Shown: piece by piece, positions 13,413 through 19,501 of the stretch | Numbering within the stretch: position 1 is the first letter of the stretch | How the letters are laid out: every line of letters begins with the position of its first letter | Origin: Oscillospiraceae bacterium | GTDB taxonomy: Bacteria > Bacillota > Clostridia > Oscillospirales > Oscillospiraceae | Length of the DNA stretch: 19,501 nucleotides | Direction of reading: 5' to 3' | Assembly (NCBI GenBank): GCA_024404215.1 | Contig: JAKSQI010000008.1 | Span: 1 to 19,501, forward strand | Program-made: the position numbers and the translations under genes | The notes under the pieces: model-generated | Told to the model about the DNA's origin: nothing | The model's input: only the letters and a program-made list of their open reading frames with translations | Database searches by the model: none

Positions 13413-14588
13413 ATGGCTTCTCTTTTCCGAAAACTGAAAAGCAACAAGGCAGGTCTTTCCTTAATTGAGCTGCTGATTGCCGTAGTGATTTTGGCTATTG
13501 TGGCAGCTCCCCTGCTCCACGCCTTTGTCACCTCCGCCAACATGCTCTCCGGCAGCCGTAAGTACGGGGAAGCCACCATTGCCGCCCAGAACGTGCAAGA
13601 GGTAGTTGAGACCTCCTCCGTTGCTGCCGTGGTGGAAGGGGCCGCCTCCGTGCAAAATCTGCTGGGTGCTTCCGTAACCAAGCTGTCGGACAGCAGCTGC
13701 AGCATCGCCGGCCTGACCTCCGGTTCCCGCAGCTACGACGCCCTGGTAACCTATGATGCCGGCACCCCGACCAATGCCGCCGAAATCGTTCAGTACAGCA
13801 GCATGGATGCCGCCTTTGCCCAGGCCTTTACGGAAGAGGAAAACCCGGATAATCTGGCTCTGGCAAACTTCACCGCCATGAATGCGGCCGCCAGCGATAT
13901 TACCGGCAGCCGCAGCATAGAAATCCGCATGACCCGTGACAGCGACAATCCGGAGCTGGTCTACATCAAGGTTGTTTATGACTACGTCTTCAACTACAAG
14001 CAGCCGGAATACGACTCGGACGGCATTCCTACCGGCAACATTGTAGCCGGTGCCCCCTATTCCTACACCACGGAATACGCCCTGTTTCCCCACGGCACCC
14101 CCTACGCAGATGACGCGGATAACCCCCTGTCGGTCTATATCATGTATTTCCCCTATTACGGCAGCAGCCGGGAAACCATCTCAATCCGCAACACCGATAA
14201 CATTACAGCCAAGATTTTTCTGGTCAAGCAGTGGGCCCTGACCTTTGACGGCAGCGACTATGAAAAGCTCAGCTCTGCTCAGCTCACAGCCAAGGAGAGC
14301 ACCCACATTACCGACATCAACCAGTATCAGTCCCCCGCCTATACGGAGGGCTGCAGCCTTTACACCAATGCCGGCCAGAATCTGACCGACGGCAGCAGCA
14401 CCACCCTGAGCTACCGCATTTTTAAGGGCAGCCTCTGGTACACCTCTGCCGCCAACACCCTGACCGGGGAGCTGGCCTCCAAGAAGGCCGTTGACCGCTT
14501 CTACAAGGTCACCATTGATATCTACCCCTCTTCTGCCGGTCTCACCGGAAGCCCGGTTTACACACTGGAAACCACCAAGCTCAAATAA
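13413..14588 (+). CDS. PilV/GspI-like minor pilin with a large head domain
   Basis: A class III leader of 14 residues ends in NKAG, followed by LSLIELLIAVVILAIVAAPLL, with Glu5 at residue 19. The segment AAQNVQEVVE soon after the helix resembles GspI/PilV pseudopilins. The 391-residue length is about twice that of a usual minor pilin; the extra part is a Ser/Thr/Tyr-rich extracellular region of unknown fold. It should be processed by the PilD encoded upstream and act in pilus initiation or at the tip. AAGGAGGG lies 8 nt before the ATG. It is the first of four consecutive prepilin-like genes, with the next one 18 nt downstream. Confidence 0.8.
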   Translation: MASLFRKLKSNKAGLSLIELLIAVVILAIVAAPLLHAFVTSANMLSGSRKYGEATIAAQNVQEVVETSSVAAVVEGAASVQNLLGASVTKLSDSSCSIAGLTSGSRSYDALVTYDAGTPTNAAEIVQYSSMDAAFAQAFTEEENPDNLALANFTAMNAAASDITGSRSIEIRMTRDSDNPELVYIKVVYDYVFNYKQPEYDSDGIPTGNIVAGAPYSYTTEYALFPHGTPYADDADNPLSVYIMYFPYYGSSRETISIRNTDNITAKIFLVKQWALTFDGSDYEKLSSAQLTAKESTHITDINQYQSPAYTEGCSLYTNAGQNLTDGSSTTLSYRIFKGSLWYTSAANTLTGELASKKAVDRFYKVTIDIYPSSAGLTGSPVYTLETTKLK

Positions 14589-14606
14589 CAGCGAGGAGCC
14601 AACATC

Positions 14607-16685
14607 ATGAAGCAGCGGCCCATTCCAAAACTGAATAACCGCGGTGCCGGCTTGGTTACCGTGCTGATTACCATTTTGCTGCTGGCCGCCATGGGCAGCC
14701 TGCTGATGATTCTCGGCTACACCTCCTACGAGATGAAGGCCAGCGAGCGCAAGGGTAAGGAAGTCTTCTACGACGCCGCCTCCGTAGCCGGGCAGATTGA
14801 AGCCGGCCTGCAGCTGGTGGTCTCCGACAGCATTACCAAGGCCTATTCCGATGCCCTGGTGGATTACAGCTACAAATCTGACGGCATTTCTGTGGCCTTC
14901 AGCGAGGCCTATCTCAGCGCCCTGAAGGGCTGGAAAAACAGCGAGGACAGCCCCTTGTTTGACGGAACCGCCATGACCTGTGACACCGCCGTGCTGCAGT
15001 CCATGGTAACGGATCTGGACAGCGAAGCCACCCTGACCTTAAGGGGGCAGGCCCCGGGGGACAGCAGCCTCTGCAGCTTTTCCTGGGATGATACAGCCCT
15101 GACCATTCATGACCTGACCATTCAGTACACGGCCCCCAACGGCCGGGTCAGCACCATTGAAACCGACTATAAGCTGTCTATCCCGGACATGAACTATGCC
15201 CTGAGCCAGTACACCGTTTCCGGCATTCCGGAGTTTGCCGTTATTGCCAAGGGCACCCTGACCCAAAATACCGTCTCCCTTCAGTCCACCCTGATTCAAG
15301 GCAACGCCTACGCCGGCAGCATGGACATTCAGGGAACCGGCCAGCTGAAAATTGAAAACGGCACCGCCATCTGCAAGGACCTGGTTGAGATTCGGGGCAG
15401 CAACGGCAGCGGGGGCGACACCGCCCGCCTGCTGATCAGCTCCTCCGCCGGCCTTTGGGCGGATACCGTTAAGGTTTACACCAACAGCCGCATTGCCCTG
15501 CTGGGCAAGAGCTATCTGGCCAATGACCTGAATTTGGCCGGCACCGGAGCCTCAGCCCGTCTGGAGGGCAGCTACTACGGCTTCGGCAACAGCCTGACCA
15601 AATCGGCTGAATCCAGCTCCATCATTGCCAACGGGGTTGGCACCACACTGGATATTACCAGTCTGGACCGTCTGATTCTGGCCGGCTACAGCTTCATCGG
15701 CGATGCCGCCGATGCCGAAAATGTTATCATGGGTGAATCCCTGTCCGTTAAGCCCAACCAAACCGCCTATCTGGTTCCGGTGGAATACCTGAAGGATGCC
15801 GAGGGCAATCAGCTGCCCACCAACCCGGACATTTCCACCGCGGCTAACGCTGCCAGTGTCACACTGGACACGGATACAGAACTATGGGCCGGTAAAACCC
15901 TGAGCGATTATGGCACCAGCCTTCGAACCTCCTCCCGGAGCTTTGGAGGACAGACCATCGTCTACTATTTCATGGCCTTTGACACGGCCGAGCACCGCAG
16001 CCAGTATTTCCGGGATTATTACACCGCCAATACCGACAACATTCAGCAGTCCATCAATCGCTATATCACCGTAACCCAGACCGCTGCTTCCCTGCAGACC
16101 AAGGGCTACACCTTCACCAACGAAAACGACCGGTTACGCTTTAACAGCTATCTGGATAACGCTTCCGCCGATATTCTGGACAGCTCCGCCGGCCGTCTGA
16201 AAACCATGTTTTCCAACCTTTGCCAAACCCTGAGCACCTCCTCTTCGGCCGCCGGCGTTACCAACCCCTATGACTATGTGGTAAACACAGGGGCTCTGTC
16301 CTCCCTCTCCGGCAGCAAGCTTTACATGGATGTTGAGGGCAATGTAGTGGCCATGGCTGTGAACGGCAGCTACACCTACGATACCGAGGAGTTCGCCCGC
16401 TATCCTCAGCTCTGCCTGATTGTAGCCTCCGGCAATGTGCAGATTACCCACAATTTCAGCGGCCTGATTATTTCCGGCAGCAACATGAACCTGAACGCCA
16501 GCACCATTCTGGCTAACCGGGACGAGGTTGTATCTGCTTACACCGCCAAGGCTGACGACGAAACAACCATTCGCAACTATCTGAACATCACCATTGAGGA
16601 CGCCACCGGCAGCGCCGACGACGCCGCCTCTGCCGGCTGGAATGTGATTGGTCTGGTAAGCACCGCCAACTGGCAGAAAAAATAA
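14607..16685 (+). CDS. Very large PilX/GspK-like minor pilin lacking Glu5
   Basis: This 692-residue protein begins MKQRPIPKLNNRGAG, then a hydrophobic helix (about 15-36) and YTSYEMKASERKGKEVFYDAASVA, like the start of PilX/GspK proteins. Cleavage after Gly13 or Gly15 would place Thr or Leu at position 5, so the usual Glu5 is absent, a feature known for GspK-type tip proteins. The head is huge for a minor pilin. Its middle (about 215-330) shows short Gly/Asn-punctuated strands that look like a beta-solenoid, and the end has FSGLIISGSNMNLNASTIL, another solenoid-like turn. It probably caps the fibre and may bind a ligand; function inferred. GAGGAG precedes the ATG. Confidence 0.72.
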   Translation: MKQRPIPKLNNRGAGLVTVLITILLLAAMGSLLMILGYTSYEMKASERKGKEVFYDAASVAGQIEAGLQLVVSDSITKAYSDALVDYSYKSDGISVAFSEAYLSALKGWKNSEDSPLFDGTAMTCDTAVLQSMVTDLDSEATLTLRGQAPGDSSLCSFSWDDTALTIHDLTIQYTAPNGRVSTIETDYKLSIPDMNYALSQYTVSGIPEFAVIAKGTLTQNTVSLQSTLIQGNAYAGSMDIQGTGQLKIENGTAICKDLVEIRGSNGSGGDTARLLISSSAGLWADTVKVYTNSRIALLGKSYLANDLNLAGTGASARLEGSYYGFGNSLTKSAESSSIIANGVGTTLDITSLDRLILAGYSFIGDAADAENVIMGESLSVKPNQTAYLVPVEYLKDAEGNQLPTNPDISTAANAASVTLDTDTELWAGKTLSDYGTSLRTSSRSFGGQTIVYYFMAFDTAEHRSQYFRDYYTANTDNIQQSINRYITVTQTAASLQTKGYTFTNENDRLRFNSYLDNASADILDSSAGRLKTMFSNLCQTLSTSSSAAGVTNPYDYVVNTGALSSLSGSKLYMDVEGNVVAMAVNGSYTYDTEEFARYPQLCLIVASGNVQITHNFSGLIISGSNMNLNASTILANRDEVVSAYTAKADDETTIRNYLNITIEDATGSADDAASAGWNVIGLVSTANWQKK

Positions 16686-16712
16686 GTGCTTTTCCCCGAA
16701 AGGAGGGATTCC

Positions 16713-17216
16713 ATGCAAAAGAAAAAAAGAAACAACAAGGGCTTCTCTTTGATTGAGCTGATTGCCGTGATTGCCATTCTCGGCATTCTGGCGGTTGTTG
16801 CAGGCGGATCCCTGTCCGGGGTGGCCTCCATGCGGTCCCGCAAGGCAGCCGGCCTTACCCAGGCCATGATGGCCCAGTGCCGGCTGGATAACCTCAGTGG
16901 CCGCAGCAGCACCCTTACCCTGCGCTACGACGGCAGCCAGAAGGTCTATTATGCCGAGCTTTCCGACAGCAGCGGCTGCTATAAATCCGAAAAGCTGGGT
17001 GATGACAAGCACATTGGCCTCACGGTATCCGTTGGGTCCAACAGCGTAGATGTGAAAAGCAGCAGCGTCACCATGACCTGCAGCATGGAAACCGGCGCCG
17101 TTACATCTCTCAGCGCCGCCTCCGGCAGCTGGGACTTTGCCACGGTAACCGTTACCGGCGGCCGCAGCTATTCTCTTTCGCTGATTCGGATGACCGGCAG
17201 TGCAAGCATGGACTGA
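16713..17216 (+). CDS. GspH/PilU-like minor pilin
   Basis: The start at 16713 has AGGAGGG 7 nt upstream and gives a 10-residue leader MQKKKRNNKG before FSLIELIAVIAILGILAVVAGG, with Glu5 at residue 15. The same frame runs upstream to 16686, but that extension would spoil the leader and ribosome binding site. The 167-residue product has a Ser/Asp-rich beta head typical of GspH-like pseudopilins. It lies between the PilX-like and PilW-like genes, and the set recalls the GspH-I-J-K initiation complex. Its exact equivalent cannot be set from sequence alone. Confidence 0.82.
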   Translation: MQKKKRNNKGFSLIELIAVIAILGILAVVAGGSLSGVASMRSRKAAGLTQAMMAQCRLDNLSGRSSTLTLRYDGSQKVYYAELSDSSGCYKSEKLGDDKHIGLTVSVGSNSVDVKSSSVTMTCSMETGAVTSLSAASGSWDFATVTVTGGRSYSLSLIRMTGSASMD

Positions 17217-17229
17217 CGGAGGAAGGGTC

Positions 17230-17874
17230 ATGAAAGAAATGAAGCAAAACAACCGGGGCTTTTCCCTTATCGAGCTGGTGGTTACTGTAGCCATTCTGGC
17301 TGTCGTAACCCTGGCGGTTGGCCTTATGATGAGCAGCGGCAGCGGCCTGTTCCGCAATTTGAATACCATAGCCTCCCTGCAGAATCAGTCTCAGGTTACC
17401 ATGGCCCAGCTGCAGGAATACCTGCTGGACATGAACGGCGGCATTACCTGCGATGGGACAGATACCTACTTCACTGTGTTTGAGGACGAGAACTCCGGCC
17501 GTGTTTATCGGCTGACCTATGACAGCGCCGACCAGACCCTGCTTTTTGATGAGGGCAGTGTAAGTGCCGACCATGCGGCCAACACCCTGACCTATAGCTA
17601 CCATACCCCCCAGGTTACCCTCTGCAGTCGGGTTTCTGCCTTCAGCTTGACCCCCCATGTGGGAACGGAGGCCGGCATTGCCGAGTCCGTAACCATTGAA
17701 CTGACCCTGACCAAGAACGGAAAGAGCTTTTCCGCCAGCCAGGTGTTCAGCCTCCGCAACCGCCCTGAGCTGCTGACCCCGGGGGCTGCCCCGGTGGAAG
17801 AGCTGCTGTCCAAGGTCTGGTTTGACAGCAGCCCGGACAGCTTCACTTCCACCCCCATTGATTTGATTTCTTAA
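17230..17874 (+). CDS. PilW/GspJ-like minor pilin
   Basis: The ATG at 17230 follows GGAGGAAGG and gives the leader MKEMKQNNRG, then FSLIELVVTVAILAVVTLAVGLMMSSG, with Glu5 at residue 15. The frame is open upstream to 17200 inside the previous gene, but that start would break the short basic leader. The 214-residue length and SGLFRNLNTIASLQNQSQVTMAQLQEYL (residues about 37-64) right after the helix fit GspJ/PilW. The head is rich in Thr and Asp. Together with the three genes before it, this completes a plausible four-member minor pilin set. The next gene starts 12 nt on. Confidence 0.82.
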   Translation: MKEMKQNNRGFSLIELVVTVAILAVVTLAVGLMMSSGSGLFRNLNTIASLQNQSQVTMAQLQEYLLDMNGGITCDGTDTYFTVFEDENSGRVYRLTYDSADQTLLFDEGSVSADHAANTLTYSYHTPQVTLCSRVSAFSLTPHVGTEAGIAESVTIELTLTKNGKSFSASQVFSLRNRPELLTPGAAPVEELLSKVWFDSSPDSFTSTPIDLIS

Positions 17875-17886
17875 GGAGGGAGACCC

Positions 17887-19501
17887 GTGAAAAAGAAAAT
17901 CGGCATAGCCCTTACATCTGCGGTCGCCCTTGTGCTGGCTCTGGTGCTGCTGCTGAACCCGGCGGCAACCATCACAGCTCAAGCCATCTCTTTGGACCAT
18001 ATTGAAACCATCAAGCAGGAAAAGGCTGCCAGCAATTCCGGCTTTTTGATTGTTGAGGTTGCCCCCTCGGCCGAGGACGGCACCATCGGTTATTATGTAG
18101 CCAACCAAGAACCTGTGGCTAACTGGCCGGAAAAAGCCGCCGCCATCAGCGGCAAAGCGGCAAGAACCTCCGCTGTTAACGCTGTTTTTCAAAGCCTCAG
18201 GGATAAAGGGCTTCTGTCCGGCGGGGATAGCACCCCCCTGACTGACCTCGGCTCTTATATTGAATTCTACCCATGGGAAGCATACCCGGAGGAGGCCTCT
18301 CCCCTGTCCTTGAACCAGGCCGAAGAGGTGGAGGTTAGCGGCAGCTTTACCAAGGTTAGCGGAGGTGACTACGAGGCCAATATCCGCTACAGTCTGGATA
18401 CCGAAAACGGCACCGCACTGCAGGTTGTCTCCTACTTTGAGTATGCCTCTGAAACCACCCCGGGGGACTATTACTATTCCCTGGATTTCACCCCTATTGA
18501 GGCCGGCTCGGATTTGGCTGACGGTACCCCAGTTTACCGGGGCACCCTGCTGACAGAAAGCAGCACAGAATCTGCTGAACCGGAAATCACGGAAGAAGAG
18601 GTTCTGAATTCCGATGGCAGCGAGTTTCCAACGGAGCCCCAGGTAACCGTAGGTGAGCCCGAGACGGAAACAGACGGCAACACCACCCGGATTACCACAG
18701 TAAAAACCACCGTAAGCTACGCCGTTGAGCCCATTATGTGGAAGTACATTGACCCCTTAACCGGGGAAGAGGTGGTCCCCCCAGCTAGCGGCACGGATAC
18801 TGACACTGAAACCAACACCGAAGAGCCCTCCGAACCAGTGGAGGTTGTGGTGGCAGTCAGGGTTACCACAACCACGGTAAGGGAAACCACCGTAGAAACC
18901 ACTACCCTTGGCATTTGCCAATATGAGGGCATTGTTGGCCAGGGCCTTTCTTTGGATTTGGACGAGCATTATTACACCGTTTCCGAGACTGCCGACAGTG
19001 TTCCTTCTGAGACTCGGACCGAATCTCACTGCTACCGGGCAGAAGGCCTGGGCTTTGCCGAAGGAGAAAACGGCAGCGGCTATTTCCGGGCAGACATTGA
19101 GAGCTACTATTACATCGGCAGCGGCCGTGGCTCTTACGACTTCGCTCAGGACCCCACCGGCAGCTATTCCGGCACCATTAGCTGTGACACCGTCTATTAT
19201 GCCGGCGGCTTTACCAACAACAACTGGTTCCGTAATTATGCTCTAGACTGCACGGAAACTGAAACCTTCCCCGTGCTGGTTCGTTCCTACAGCCCCTCTG
19301 AGCTCACCAGCCGTCTGACCCTTTTGGAAACGGCAGATTTGATAGTGGTTTCCTCCGGCCTTTCCGGCACAGCCTACCAGCTGCCTGCTGCCTTGAAATC
19401 CGCCATTGACGAGGCTGTGGGGCAGGGCACCCCCCTACTGACAGACAGCACCATGGCCGGCAGCCTTTCCCCCCTCACCGTTGGCATTGCTTCCGGCGGC
19501 G
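17887..19501 (+). CDS. Large exported protein of the pilus operon, possibly DUF5057-like; 3' part outside the window
   Basis: A GTG start at 17887 with AGGAGGGAG upstream opens a frame that stays open to the window end (538 codons seen). The product has a signal peptide (MKKKIGIALTSA, then a hydrophobic run to AQA near residue 33) and no pilin leader. Soon after comes SGFLIVEVAPSAEDGTIGYYVANQEPV, which reminds me of the N-terminus of clostridial DUF5057 proteins that are met next to pilus genes; this is memory, not a search. The middle (about 210-340) is Thr/Glu-rich with TTT runs, like a surface linker. Tyr/Gly-rich segments and a Rossmann-like stretch (TADLIVVSSG, GTPLLTDSTM) follow. Likely a surface or pilus-associated protein; its function is unknown. 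Confidence 0.7.
   Translation, partial: MKKKIGIALTSAVALVLALVLLLNPAATITAQAISLDHIETIKQEKAASNSGFLIVEVAPSAEDGTIGYYVANQEPVANWPEKAAAISGKAARTSAVNAVFQSLRDKGLLSGGDSTPLTDLGSYIEFYPWEAYPEEASPLSLNQAEEVEVSGSFTKVSGGDYEANIRYSLDTENGTALQVVSYFEYASETTPGDYYYSLDFTPIEAGSDLADGTPVYRGTLLTESSTESAEPEITEEEVLNSDGSEFPTEPQVTVGEPETETDGNTTRITTVKTTVSYAVEPIMWKYIDPLTGEEVVPPASGTDTDTETNTEEPSEPVEVVVAVRVTTTTVRETTVETTTLGICQYEGIVGQGLSLDLDEHYYTVSETADSVPSETRTESHCYRAEGLGFAEGENGSGYFRADIESYYYIGSGRGSYDFAQDPTGSYSGTISCDTVYYAGGFTNNNWFRNYALDCTETETFPVLVRSYSPSELTSRLTLLETADLIVVSSGLSGTAYQLPAALKSAIDEAVGQGTPLLTDSTMAGSLSPLTVGIASGG

Noticed and set aside
8465..18192. Long minus-strand frames across the pilus operon (for example 8465-9763, 13461-14093, 16134-17369, 17152-18192).
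   Set aside because: They are shadows of high-GC coding sequence, have low-complexity Gly/Gln/His-rich products, and lie opposite genes with firm motifs.

Overview
The window looks like chromosomal DNA of a low-to-mid-GC Firmicute of the class Clostridia, possibly an Oscillospirales-type gut bacterium. The grounds are strong AGGAGG-type ribosome binding sites, sigma-A-like promoters, a type IV pilus locus with no secretin (PilQ) or PilP in view, and a tnpV remnant of the kind found in clostridial mobile elements. The species cannot be fixed from the sequence alone.

Layout. (1) Positions 1-724, minus strand: the first 241 codons of a cysteine synthase with its own promoter. (2) 888-1664, plus strand: a DUF975-type membrane protein. 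(3) About 1699-3988: an AT-rich inserted segment carrying a decayed tnpV gene, an AbiEi/AbiEii toxin-antitoxin pair on the minus strand, and an orphan promoter with a LexA-type box. A 63-bp imperfect direct repeat (56/63 identical) brackets it. Both copies of the repeat encode the last codons and stop of the DUF975 gene plus the left arm of a terminator, so the segment seems to have entered at the gene's 3' end and split a terminator shared with the convergent neighbour. (4) 4072-5262, minus strand: a secreted or membrane-anchored von Willebrand factor A (vWA) domain protein, divergent from the pilus locus. (5) 5687 to the window end, plus strand: one tightly packed type IV pilus operon.

The pilus operon runs: assembly ATPase PilB, retraction ATPase PilT, platform protein PilC (TTG start), major pilin, prepilin peptidase PilD, a fused PilM-PilN protein, PilO, a PilV/GspI-like pseudopilin, a very large PilX/GspK-like protein lacking Glu5, a GspH-like pseudopilin, a PilW/GspJ-like pseudopilin, and a large exported protein cut by the window end. 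Gaps are 12-83 nt, nearly every gene has a clear ribosome binding site, and the only strong promoter I see is ahead of pilB. By family knowledge, PilD would process the pilins, PilB and PilT would extend and retract the fibre through PilC, and the PilMN fusion with PilO would form the alignment complex in the single membrane. The minor pilins would form a tip or initiation complex, and the last protein is a candidate surface or tip partner.

The points most worth a second look are the att-like repeat pair around the AbiE island, the PilM-PilN fusion, the oversized Glu5-less minor pilin with its exported neighbour, the LexA-box promoter with no gene behind it, and a possible RBS-sequestering fold in the pilB leader.
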